NCBI GenBank assembly: GCA_903930805.1
Contig: CAIYZZ010000192.1
Coordinates: forward strand, 1 to 7,956
Origin: an uncultured Rhodocyclaceae bacterium
GTDB taxonomy: Bacteria; Pseudomonadota; Gammaproteobacteria; Burkholderiales; Rhodocyclaceae
Reading direction: 5' to 3'
DNA length: 7,956 nt
Part shown: positions 1 through 5,946 of the stretch, piece by piece
Layout of the letters: each line of letters starts with the position of its first letter
Position numbering within the stretch: position 1 is the stretch's first letter
Notes under the pieces: generated by a model
Told to the model about the DNA's origin: nothing
Databases searched by the model: none
The model's input: the letters and a program-made list of their open reading frames with translations, nothing else
Made by a program: the position numbers and the translations under genes

Positions 1-1553
1 ATGCGACCAACGCGCACGCCGAATGGGTCTCTGATGAAGCGGGTGTGGCGGGCCTGCCTGCGGATGTAAAAGCTGCCGCCCGTGCCGCCGCCGAGAAAGA
101 CAATAAGCCAGGCTGGAAATTTACCTTGCACGCACCTGCCTACCTGCCGGTGATGCAATACGCCGACGACCGCGAGTTGCGCGCACGCATGTATCGCGCC
201 TATGCGACGCGTGCCGCCGAGTTCGGCAAACCTGAATGGAACAATGGTCCGCTGATCGAGCGCATTCTCGCCTTGAGCGACGAAGAAGCCCACATGCTGG
301 GTTTCGCCAACTACGCCGAAGTTTCGCTGATGCCAAAAATGGCGGATACTCCTGCGCAGGTCGCCGCTTTTTTGCGCGACATGGCTGCCAAGGCGCGCCC
401 CTTCGCCGAGCGCGACCTGGCTGAGTTGCGCGAGTTTGCTCGTGCCGAGCTGGGCGTGGCTACGCTGGAAAGCTGGGATCTGGCTTGGGCATCGGAAAAG
501 CTCAAGCAGGCGCGTTACGCTTTCTCGGACGACGAGGTGAAACAATATTTTCCTGAACCAAAAGTGCTGGGCGGATTGTTTCGTGTCATCGAGACGCTGT
601 TCGGCGTCACGCTCGAATCCGACAGCGCCCCGGCCTGGCACCCCGATGTGCGTTTCTACCGCATCCTGCGTGACGGCAAGTTGATCGGCCAGTTTTATCT
701 CGACCTCTATGCGCGTGAAACCAAGCGGGGCGGGGCCTGGATGGACGAAGCGATTGCGCGCCGTTGCCGTCCCGCCAGCGCCGACTTTTCTGGTGGCATT
801 CAGACCCCGGTGGCTTATCTCAATTGCAACTTCCCGGCGCCCGTGGGCAACAAGCCGGCCACTTTCAGCCACTACGACGTCAATACCCTGTTCCACGAAA
901 CCGGCCATGGCTTGCATCACCTGCTCACCGAGGTCGAGGAGCTTGCCGTCGCCGGCATCCACGGCGTCGAATGGGATGCCGTTGAACTGCCCTCGCAGTT
1001 CATGGAGAACTTCTGCTGGGAGTGGGACGTGCTCACCGCCATGACGGCGCATGCCGAAACGCAGGAACCCTTGCCACGGACCCTATTCGACAAGATGATC
1101 GCCGCAAAGAATTTCCAGAGCGGTTTGCAAACCCTGCGGCAAGTCGAGTTCGCGCTGTTCGATCTGCTCGCGCACAGCGAATTCAAGCCGGGTGGTGACA
1201 AATCATTCATGGACTTGTTAGCCGAGGTGCGCCGTGAGGTCGCCGTGATCATTCCGCCGGCATGGCAGCGCTTCCCGCAAAGCTTTTCACACATCTTCGG
1301 CGGCGGCTATGCGGCGGGTTATTACAGCTACAAATGGGCGGAAGTTTTGTCTGCCGATGCCTACGCTGCCTTCGAGGAAGCCGCGCCAAAGGCCGGCACG
1401 GTACTCGATGTCGCCACTGGCAAGCGTTTCTGGCAGGAGATCCTGGCTGTGGGTGGCTCGCGTCCGGCGCTTGAGTCGTTTAAGGTTTTCCGCGGCCGCG
1501 ACCCGAGCCCTGATGCGCTATTGCGCCATAATGGCATGGTCGTGTCCGCATAA
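1..1553 (+). CDS. prlC: Oligopeptidase A (M3 family zinc metallopeptidase), 5' end missing
   Basis: A cytoplasmic zinc endopeptidase of the M3 (thimet oligopeptidase) family that degrades short peptides, including cleaved signal peptides. The reading frame is open from base 3 to the stop at 1551-1553. The GTG at 45 is internal, because the residues before it (ATNAHAEWVSDEAGVAG) continue the homology to E. coli OpdA. About 517 residues are present of a usual ~680, so the N-terminal quarter lies outside the window. The zinc-binding motif HETGH is at 894-908, followed by GLHH. The third zinc ligand is the Glu of VELPSQ at 984-986, 30 residues after the first His, as in the family. Other family signatures are YLDLYARETKRGGAWMD before the motif and FSHIFGGGYAAGYYSYKWAEVL near the C-terminus. 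No frameshift or missing catalytic residue is visible. The next gene starts 15 bases after the stop on the same strand, which suggests co-transcription. Confidence 0.96.
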   Translation, partial: ATNAHAEWVSDEAGVAGLPADVKAAARAAAEKDNKPGWKFTLHAPAYLPVMQYADDRELRARMYRAYATRAAEFGKPEWNNGPLIERILALSDEEAHMLGFANYAEVSLMPKMADTPAQVAAFLRDMAAKARPFAERDLAELREFARAELGVATLESWDLAWASEKLKQARYAFSDDEVKQYFPEPKVLGGLFRVIETLFGVTLESDSAPAWHPDVRFYRILRDGKLIGQFYLDLYARETKRGGAWMDEAIARRCRPASADFSGGIQTPVAYLNCNFPAPVGNKPATFSHYDVNTLFHETGHGLHHLLTEVEELAVAGIHGVEWDAVELPSQFMENFCWEWDVLTAMTAHAETQEPLPRTLFDKMIAAKNFQSGLQTLRQVEFALFDLLAHSEFKPGGDKSFMDLLAEVRREVAVIIPPAWQRFPQSFSHIFGGGYAAGYYSYKWAEVLSADAYAAFEEAAPKAGTVLDVATGKRFWQEILAVGGSRPALESFKVFRGRDPSPDALLRHNGMVVSA

Positions 1554-1568
1554 TCCCGGGAGGCTTCG

Positions 1569-2045
1569 ATGCGCAACAGTTTAATTTGGCTGCTGGTTCT
1601 GTTCTGTGCCGGCCTGGCACAGGCGCAAAGCATGTATCGCTGGGTTGATCAAGAGGGCAAGGTGCATTACGGTGACCGTCCGCCGCCCAAGGCTGCTCGT
1701 GAGGTGCAGGAAAAGAAATATGCTGCGCCGGTGGCCGACAAGCAACTGCCTTATGCGCTGCGACAAGCGGCGGAGAGCTATCCGGTCAGCCTGTATGTCA
1801 CACCGGATTGCCCGACGGCGTGCAAGGATGGACGCGACTACCTCAACAAGCGCGGTGTCCCCTTTACCGAAAAAGTCGTGGTGACCAACGAAGATGTCGC
1901 CGCTCTGCGCCAACGGCTTGGCGGCGGCGATGTGGTTGTTCCGGTACTTCAGGTGGGCGAGGAAACCCGCAAGGGATATCTTGAAACCACTTGGGCCAAT
2001 CTGTTGGATGCGGCAGGTTACCCGCAAGCCTCCGGCCGGCGTTAG
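1569..2045 (+). CDS. Secreted DUF4124 / glutaredoxin-like protein
   Basis: A 158-residue exported protein of unknown substrate. Residues 1-19 form a signal peptide (MR, then a Leu/Val-rich core, then AQA before Q20). The Phe just before Cys13 argues against a lipobox. Residues 22-39 (MYRWVDQEGKVHYGDRPP) are a clear DUF4124 motif. Residues 72-150 look like a glutaredoxin/thioredoxin-fold domain: a beta strand VSLYVT, two cysteines (C80, C84) in CPTAC, the pattern LNKRGVPFTEKVV, and a likely cis-Pro at P124 in VVVPVLQVG. The cysteine spacing is CxxxC rather than the classical CxxC, so redox activity is inferred only. A strong ribosome site, GGGAGG at 1558-1563, sits 5 bases before the ATG and fixes the start. 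The gene follows prlC closely. Its TAG stop overlaps the TAA stop of the convergent PilZ gene by two bases (four bases of CDS overlap). A role in periplasmic thiol chemistry is plausible but unproven. Confidence 0.9.
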   Translation: MRNSLIWLLVLFCAGLAQAQSMYRWVDQEGKVHYGDRPPPKAAREVQEKKYAAPVADKQLPYALRQAAESYPVSLYVTPDCPTACKDGRDYLNKRGVPFTEKVVVTNEDVAALRQRLGGGDVVVPVLQVGEETRKGYLETTWANLLDAAGYPQASGRR

Positions 2046-2416
2046 TCTCCGGCTTCACTCAATAAAGCGGAGAGTTCGCGGTCGAGCAGATTTGGATCGC
2101 CCGAGTTCAATTCGACGAGGCGGCGCAGGTGCGTCACGCTGTCGAGGTCGATGTTTTCGCAACGCAGCCCGACACGCCGTCCCGCCACATGCGTGATGGT
2201 TGCACTCATGCTGATCGTTGTGCCCGTCGCCAAGTTGAGCCGCAACTGGCAGCGATCACCGTCCTTCCCTTCCCATCCGTCTGGCACCTTGATGAGCGCG
2301 CCCCTGAGCGAAATGTCATACAGGTCGGCTTCGATCACCTGTCCGTGCAGCACGAGCTGAACCGTAGAGTGAAAGTGCGCGCGCCAGAACTGGCGTCGAT
2401 TTTGTTGCTGGGTCAT
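2042..2416 (-). CDS. Single-domain PilZ protein, MapZ/PA4608-like c-di-GMP receptor
   Basis: A 124-residue cytoplasmic protein that consists almost wholly of one PilZ domain, which binds cyclic di-GMP. The two binding motifs are present: RxxxR at residues 8-12 (RQFWR) and DxSxxG at 34-39 (DISLRG). The C-terminal part, with IDLDSVTHLRRLVELN, GDPNLLDRELSALL, closely resembles Pseudomonas aeruginosa PA4608 (MapZ, 125 residues), which acts on a chemotaxis methyltransferase. Whether this protein has the same partner is not known, so no symbol is given. The frame also reads back to a TTG at 2437, but the ATG at 2416 is chosen because AAGGGAG lies 7 bases upstream of it. The gene is divergent from xth across 76 bases and convergent with the DUF4124 gene. 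No GGDEF or EAL gene is visible nearby. Confidence 0.93.
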   Translation of the reverse strand: MTQQQNRRQFWRAHFHSTVQLVLHGQVIEADLYDISLRGALIKVPDGWEGKDGDRCQLRLNLATGTTISMSATITHVAGRRVGLRCENIDLDSVTHLRRLVELNSGDPNLLDRELSALLSEAGD

Positions 2417-2423
2417 GAATACG

Positions 2424-2430
2424 CTCCCTT
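2424..2430 (-). promoter_or_regulatory. Ribosome binding site deciding the PilZ gene start
   Basis: On the minus strand AAGGGAG lies 7 bases before the ATG at 2416-2414. It supports that start over the in-frame TTG at 2437, which would add seven residues that do not belong to the PilZ domain. Confidence 0.7.
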
Positions 2431-2450
2431 GGGACAATGTTGGGACAACG
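2429..2450. repeat. Two tandem copies of an 11-base element between the PilZ gene and xth
   Basis: TTGGGACAATG (2429-2439) is followed at once by TTGGGACAACG (2440-2450), with one mismatch in eleven. The period of one helical turn and the partly symmetric core TTGnnnCAA would suit a protein binding site. The first copy overlaps the ribosome site of the PilZ gene by two bases. The second lies where a weak -35 of xth would fall. Chance duplication is also possible. Confidence 0.5.
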
Positions 2451-2465
2451 GGCTTTGCGTATCAT
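2440..2465 (+). promoter_or_regulatory. Possible xth promoter
   Basis: TATCAT at 2460-2465 is a fair -10 match. It would give a start of transcription near 2472 and a leader of about 20 bases containing the AGGA site (2481-2484) before the xth ATG. A -35 is poorly defined: TTGGGA at 2440-2445 is only 14 bases away. The -10 sits in the 9-base palindrome GTATCATAC (2459-2467), so the other strand reads TATGAT and could serve the PilZ gene with a leader of about 38 bases. Confidence 0.35.
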
Positions 2466-2492
2466 ACCCGTCCTCGCTGCAGGAACTCACGC

Positions 2493-3263
2493 ATGAAAAT
2501 TGCCACCTGGAACGTCAATTCGCTGAAGGTAAGACTCCCCCATGTCCTGGATTGGCTGGCCAGTGTGCGGCCCGACGCCCTTTGCCTGCAGGAAACCAAG
2601 ACCGAGGACGGCGGTTTTCCCTTCGCCCCGCTCGAGGCTGCTGGCTATTGCGCCATCCATAACGGTCAGAAAACCTATAACGGCGTAGCGATACTGGCGC
2701 GTGCCGAGATGCAGGATGTGGTGCGCGATATTCCGGGATTCGACGACCCGCAAAAACGCGTGATCGCTGCCACGATCGATGGCGTAAGGGTGATCTGCGC
2801 CTACATGCCCAACGGGCAGGCGGTCGGGTCGGATAAATATGAATACAAGCTGAAGTGGCTTGCCGCGCTGACGGGTTGGCTACGCGAGGAAATGCAGCGC
2901 TACCCGCAACTCGCGCTACTGGGTGACTTCAATATTGCGCCGGATGACCGCGATGTGCATGACCCGGTTGCCTGGCAGGGACAGATTCTCTGTAGCGAAG
3001 CCGAGCGGGATGCTTTCCGAAAGTTGCTTGACCTGGGGCTCGCCGACGCTTTTCGCCGTTTCGAGCAGACCGAGAAAAGTTTTTCGTGGTGGGATTACCG
3101 CATGATGGGATTCCGACGCAACCTTGGGCTACGCATCGACCACATTCTGCTTTCGTCGCCACTGGCCAATCGGTGTGCGGCCTGCAGCATCGACAAGGCG
3201 CCACGCAAACTGGAGCGGCCCTCCGACCACGCCCCGGTGGTCACGGAGATCGCCGGCCTCTGA
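2493..3263 (+). CDS. xth: Exodeoxyribonuclease III (AP endonuclease)
   Basis: A DNA repair enzyme of the exonuclease III / AP endonuclease family. It cuts DNA 5' to abasic sites and has 3'-5' exonuclease and 3'-phosphatase activities, acting in base excision repair in the cytoplasm. The protein has 256 residues, close to the 268 of E. coli XthA. Catalytic residues are all visible: N7 in the WNVNS motif, the metal ligand E34 in LQETK, Y104 in AYMPNGQ, D145 and N147 in LGDFNIAP, D216 in LRIDHILLS, and D245-H246 in PSDHAPV. SWWDYR at 198-203 is also typical. The frame runs back to an ATG at 2415, but those 26 extra residues do not match the family. The ATG at 2493, with AGGA at 2481-2484, gives the canonical MKIATWNVNS start. 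The gene is probably transcribed alone or read into lpxC, as no clear terminator follows. Confidence 0.96.
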   Translation: MKIATWNVNSLKVRLPHVLDWLASVRPDALCLQETKTEDGGFPFAPLEAAGYCAIHNGQKTYNGVAILARAEMQDVVRDIPGFDDPQKRVIAATIDGVRVICAYMPNGQAVGSDKYEYKLKWLAALTGWLREEMQRYPQLALLGDFNIAPDDRDVHDPVAWQGQILCSEAERDAFRKLLDLGLADAFRRFEQTEKSFSWWDYRMMGFRRNLGLRIDHILLSSPLANRCAACSIDKAPRKLERPSDHAPVVTEIAGL

Positions 3264-3287
3264 AAGACTTTTTCCCGTTAATTCACG

Positions 3288-3315
3288 TTGTTGGCGGCGT
3301 CCTTCGGGATAAAAT
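3288..3315 (+). promoter_or_regulatory. Likely lpxC promoter
   Basis: TTGTTG (3288-3293), a 16-base spacer, then TAAAAT (3310-3315), which matches the -10 consensus at five of six positions. Transcription would start about 7 bases downstream, at or next to the lpxC ATG at 3322. The same bases 3310-3312 are a TAA stop in the lpxC frame. No Shine-Dalgarno sequence lies at the right distance, so the message may be leaderless. Confidence 0.5.
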
Positions 3316-3321
3316 GCTCCC

Positions 3322-4242
3322 ATGCTCAAACAACGCACCCTCAACTCCCTCGTTCGCGCCACCGGCGTCGGCCTACATTCTGGCGAAAAGGTGACGGTGG
3401 TTCTGCGCCCTGCCATACCGGGCACTGGCGTCGTGTTTCATCGTATCGATCTGACGCCGCCGGTTGAGATCAAGGCCGACCCCTATGCCGTGGGCGATAC
3501 CCGCATGGCTTCCTGCCTGGAAAAGGACGGCACCAGGCTCGCTACGGTGGAGCACCTGATGTCGGCGTTGGCCGGCCTGGGCATCGACAACCTGCACGTC
3601 GAGGTCGATGCCGAGGAACTTCCGATCATGGATGGTTCGGCCGCCCCTTTCGTCTTCCTGCTGCAATCGGCGGGTATCGTCGAGCAAAATGCGCCAAAAC
3701 GCTTTTTGCGCGTAAAAAAAATCGTTGAAGTGAGGGAGGGCGACAAGTGGGCGCGACTGTCGCCTTACGATGGATTTCGCCTTGAATTCTCCATCCAGTT
3801 CAACCACCCGGCAGTGGATAAGTCCGGCACGCAGGTGGCGGTCGATTTTGCCGATCAATCCTACATTCGCGATATTTCCCGTGCGCGTACTTTTGGCTTC
3901 ACTCAGGATGTCGAGGCCATGCGTGAGCAAGGTCTGGCGCTCGGTGGCAGCCTCGAAAACGCCATCGTGATGGACGAATACCGCGTGCTGAACGCCGACG
4001 GTCTGCGCCAACCGGATGAATTCGTGCGCCACAAGGTACTTGATGCTGTTGGCGACCTGTATCTCGCCGGTGCACCCTTGCTGGCGCTTTTCAGCGCACA
4101 CAAGTCCGGCCACGCGATGAACAATCGCCTGCTACGTGCTCTGCTGGCCGATGCTGACGCCTGGGAATGGGCGAGCTTCGAGTTGCCCGAAACCACCCCG
4201 GCGCGCGTGGCGCATCTCTACCCCGATTTGCAGTTCGCCTGA
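3322..4242 (+). CDS. lpxC: UDP-3-O-acyl-N-acetylglucosamine deacetylase
   Basis: A zinc-dependent cytoplasmic deacetylase that carries out the committed step of lipid A (endotoxin) synthesis. The protein has 306 residues, against 305 in E. coli. The start [24 protein letters not shown] is typical of the family. Zinc ligands and catalytic residues are visible: E77 and H78 in VEHLMSAL, H237 and D241 in [10 protein letters not shown], and H264 in HKSGHAMNN. The acyl-pocket region with [11 protein letters not shown] and the SRARTFGF motif are also present. The start is fixed by an in-frame TAA at 3310-3312, twelve bases upstream, with no other start codon between. A 61-residue membrane protein follows after 6 bases. 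The C-terminus (LYPDLQFA) differs from the LAFKAPSAVLA-type tail through which FtsH recognises E. coli LpxC, so turnover control may differ. That point is inference. Confidence 0.98.
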   Translation: MLKQRTLNSLVRATGVGLHSGEKVTVVLRPAIPGTGVVFHRIDLTPPVEIKADPYAVGDTRMASCLEKDGTRLATVEHLMSALAGLGIDNLHVEVDAEELPIMDGSAAPFVFLLQSAGIVEQNAPKRFLRVKKIVEVREGDKWARLSPYDGFRLEFSIQFNHPAVDKSGTQVAVDFADQSYIRDISRARTFGFTQDVEAMREQGLALGGSLENAIVMDEYRVLNADGLRQPDEFVRHKVLDAVGDLYLAGAPLLALFSAHKSGHAMNNRLLRALLADADAWEWASFELPETTPARVAHLYPDLQFA

Positions 4243-4248
4243 ACCCCC

Positions 4249-4434
4249 ATGTTGCTGCTGCGGATTGTCGGTATTCTGGCGGTGATTGCCATCGGCACCG
4301 GCATCCTCGCCTATCTCTTTACCGGGCAGCGGCGCTACCTAAGCCTTGCCTGGCGCGTTTCCAAGTATGCATTGATCTTCGCGATGGTGCTGTTTGCCCT
4401 GCTGGCCTTCGAGCGACTGATCGTGATGGTCTAG
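4249..4434 (+). CDS. Small two-helix inner membrane protein of unknown function
   Basis: A 61-residue protein that I do not recognise as a named family. It is almost wholly hydrophobic, with one membrane segment at about residues 3-24 (LLRIVGILAVIAIGTGILAY) and a second at about 38-58 (SKYALIFAMVLFALLAFE). A short basic loop, TGQRRYLSLAWRVSK, lies between them, which by the positive-inside rule would face the cytoplasm. The ATG is 6 bases after the lpxC stop and no good ribosome site is visible, so translation may depend on coupling to lpxC. Its stop directly abuts the stop of the convergent dciA. The steady reading frame, codon use like its neighbours and tight packing favour a real gene, perhaps with a role near lipid A synthesis, but that is a guess from position only. 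Confidence 0.75.
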   Translation: MLLLRIVGILAVIAIGTGILAYLFTGQRRYLSLAWRVSKYALIFAMVLFALLAFERLIVMV

Positions 4435-4911
4435 TCACGCATTGCGCAGCAACTTCATCAGCGCACGCTTTACCGGAGAGTCATCTTCCAATCCGCTGGC
4501 CAGTGATGTGAGTGCCTGCTTCGGCCGTACCCCTATTACTTTGGACTGTTTCGGCCGCACGCTAGTCGCCGGTCGCCTACGGGCTTGCACCCGCACCTCG
4601 ATTCCGGTAACCTCCTGTCCCTGCTGAACAAAACCTTCGGCGAGCCGTGGTGCCAACTGCCTCAGCTTGACCGCAACCGCGCCGCTGTCGGTGTGGATAA
4701 CGACCTTACCCCGCTTGAGATTGGCGACGTGGGTGCCCGGCAGCAGATACGCTGGCAAAGTGGCATCGAGCAAGATTTGCAGGCGCTGCAGACGATTTGC
4801 CTGCTCGGATAAGCGGGCAAAGGCTTCGGCAGCAGCGAGGTGGTTCATCAATGTGCCACGGCCGAGTGGGAGTGTGCTGGTAGGTTTGCGTGCTCTTGGG
4901 ATCGACGACAT
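4435..4911 (-). CDS. dciA: DUF721 protein, probable replicative helicase loader DciA
   Basis: A 158-residue protein with the DUF721 domain. DciA is the widespread bacterial loader of the replicative helicase DnaB, present in many bacteria that lack DnaC. The domain spans about residues 22-115: an N-terminal helix rich in Ala/Leu/Gln (AEAFARLSEQANRLQRLQ), then LPAYLLPGTHVANLKRGKVVIHTDSGAVAVKLRQLAPRL, and EVTGIEVRVQA. The tail is basic and looks disordered, with a VRPKQ motif occurring twice. In Pseudomonas, dciA also lies between lpxC and secA, which supports the call. The start is uncertain: ATG 4911 is preferred because it keeps the RKP-type N-terminus and fits a promoter-like element at 4950-4979, but ATG 4848 (MNHLAAAE) is possible. 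Neither has a clear ribosome site. The frame stays open to 5022, but that part overlaps the start of the M23 gene and is unlikely to be coding. Confidence 0.85.
   Translation of the reverse strand: MSSIPRARKPTSTLPLGRGTLMNHLAAAEAFARLSEQANRLQRLQILLDATLPAYLLPGTHVANLKRGKVVIHTDSGAVAVKLRQLAPRLAEGFVQQGQEVTGIEVRVQARRRPATSVRPKQSKVIGVRPKQALTSLASGLEDDSPVKRALMKLLRNA
4547..4560 (-). repeat. Second copy of a 14-base repeat inside dciA
   Basis: TGTTTCGGCCGCAC (4547-4560, plus-strand reading) matches TGCTTCGGCCGTAC (4517-4530) at 12 of 14 bases, exactly 30 bases apart. It encodes a repeated VRPKQ in the basic tail of the DciA-like protein. It looks like a small in-frame duplication of 10 codons that has since diverged. 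Confidence 0.55.
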
Positions 4912-4930
4912 GTCGGTAGGTCGGGTGACT

Positions 4931-4940
4931 GAAGGAAGGA
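4931..4940 (+). promoter_or_regulatory. Strong ribosome binding site of the M23 peptidase gene
   Basis: GAAGGAAGGA lies 5 bases before the ATG at 4946. It decides the start, although the frame is open back to 4667, where it only reads antisense to dciA. Confidence 0.8.
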
Positions 4941-4945
4941 AACAC

Positions 4946-5884
4946 ATGCATATTATTCTGGTCTCCGATCGAATGGCAACCGCCCGGAGCATTACGCTCA
5001 CTGGTGGCCATATGGCGCTCATGGTTACCAGCCTGGTTGCCGTTGTGCTGGTGTTGTCTTCGATGTTTTCCTATTTGACGGTTCGACATGCGGCTGAGAT
5101 TCGTATGCCCTTCCTGCAGGAGTTGCTGCGTACCGTCAGCCTCGAAGAGACCGGCAAGTCGCGTGATTTGCTGCGCGATAGTCTCTCCACCATGGCGGTG
5201 CGCCTTGGTCAGATGCAGGGACAACTGATGCAACTCGATACTCTGGGCGAGCGCCTCGCCGGCTTGGCAGGTGTCCGCGTGGTGGAAACCAAGAAGGTCA
5301 GGACAGACAACCCCGGCAGCGGGGGCCCGCTGACGCGCCCAAATAATCTCACCGCAGGCGAGATGGGGCGAGCCCTGGATGATCTGGCGCGCCAGATCGA
5401 GGTGCGCAGCCAGACGCTGGCAGGGCTTGAAAGCCAGCTTTTCGACGAGCGTATTCGCAAGCACCTGCTGCCGAGTGCCAGACCGGTGGCAGACGACACC
5501 CGGGCTTCCGGTTTCGGCTGGCGCCTCGACCCATTTACCGGCCAGACGGCCATGCACGAGGGTATTGATTTCATTGCGGAAACTGGCACGCCAATCCTTG
5601 CTGCAGGTGCGGGTATTGTGCAAGCGTCGGAACATCACCCGCAGTACGGCAACATGATCGAGATCGACCATGGCAACAATCTGGTTACGCGCTATGCTCA
5701 CGCGAGCAAGGTGTTCGTCAAACTGGGCGAATTCGTCAAGCGCGGCCAAAAGATTGCCCTCGTTGGCACCACCGGACGCTCTACCGGCCCACACCTGCAC
5801 TTCGAGGTACGCAGTGATGGTGTTGCGCAGAATCCGTCGCGCTTCCTCGAAAAAGGCATCCCCCAGCGGATGGCGCAGCGGTAA
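4946..5884 (+). CDS. Membrane-anchored M23 (LytM-type) murein endopeptidase
   Basis: A 312-residue cell-envelope protein. After the short N-terminus MHIILVSDRMATARSITLTG there is one membrane segment at about residues 22-45, so the rest should lie in the periplasm. Residues ~50-110 and 136-175 are rich in Leu, Glu and Arg and likely form coiled coils. The M23 domain covers about 188-305. It starts with GFGWRLDPFTG and carries the full set of active-site residues: zinc ligands H204 and D208 (HEGID) and H285, with catalytic H252 (RYAH) and H283 (HLHFE). An intact set argues for real peptidoglycan cross-link cleavage, not a degenerate EnvC/NlpD-type activator. The gene ends with tandem stops TAATAA. 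It is divergent from dciA by 34 bases and lies 120 bases upstream of secA, a position shared with related genomes. No -10/-35 pair for this gene is clear to me. Confidence 0.95.
   Translation: MHIILVSDRMATARSITLTGGHMALMVTSLVAVVLVLSSMFSYLTVRHAAEIRMPFLQELLRTVSLEETGKSRDLLRDSLSTMAVRLGQMQGQLMQLDTLGERLAGLAGVRVVETKKVRTDNPGSGGPLTRPNNLTAGEMGRALDDLARQIEVRSQTLAGLESQLFDERIRKHLLPSARPVADDTRASGFGWRLDPFTGQTAMHEGIDFIAETGTPILAAGAGIVQASEHHPQYGNMIEIDHGNNLVTRYAHASKVFVKLGEFVKRGQKIALVGTTGRSTGPHLHFEVRSDGVAQNPSRFLEKGIPQRMAQR
4950..4979 (-). promoter_or_regulatory. Possible dciA promoter inside the M23 gene start
   Basis: On the minus strand TTGCCA (4979-4974), an 18-base spacer, and TAATAT (4955-4950) match the consensus at five and four of six positions. 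Transcription would begin near 4943, giving a leader of about 31 bases to the ATG at 4911. That leader would be complementary to the ribosome site of the M23 gene. Confidence 0.4.
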
Positions 5885-5887
5885 TAA

Positions 5888-5927
5888 ACCGGTACGGCGC
5901 GGTGGATGATCCGCGCCAGCTTCCGGT
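5888..5927. other. Hairpin in the M23-secA intergenic region
   Basis: GGCGCGG (5896-5902) and CCGCGCC (5911-5917) are perfect inverted repeats around an 8-base loop. ACCGG (5888-5892) and CCGGT (5923-5927) can add an outer stem across small bulges. It begins just after the tandem stops of the M23 gene. No T-run follows, so it is not a standard intrinsic terminator. It may protect the 3' end of the message or weaken transcription into secA. Confidence 0.55.
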
Positions 5928-5934
5928 CAGGGTG

Positions 5935-5946
5935 GGGGCATGCCCC
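5935..5946. repeat. 12-base perfect palindrome before secA
   Basis: GGGGCATGCCCC is a perfect palindrome. It ends 4 bases before the -10-like TAAGAT, so it would lie between the -10 and -35 positions of that promoter, where a bound protein would interfere with RNA polymerase. In RNA it could form a four-pair stem with loop CATG. No specific regulator is recognised. Confidence 0.45.

Noticed and set aside
1..63. prlC beginning at ATG 1 or GTG 45
   Set aside because: ATG 1 is in a different frame, and the residues before GTG 45 continue the homology to oligopeptidase A, so the gene enters from outside the window.
2415..2492. xth starting at ATG 2415
   Set aside because: The extra 26 residues have no family match, while ATG 2493 gives the canonical MKIATWNVNS start with AGGA upstream.
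3261..3275. Possible terminator after xth (run of five T at 3269-3273)
   Set aside because: The upstream bases form only a stem of about three pairs, too weak for a convincing intrinsic terminator.
3373..4113. 246-codon open frame on the minus strand opposite lpxC
   Set aside because: It is antisense to conserved LpxC residues and has no domain signature or ribosome site.
4706..5800. 364-codon open frame on the minus strand
   Set aside because: It covers the M23 gene and the start of dciA in the wrong frames and its product matches no family I know. It is a shadow of GC-rich coding DNA.
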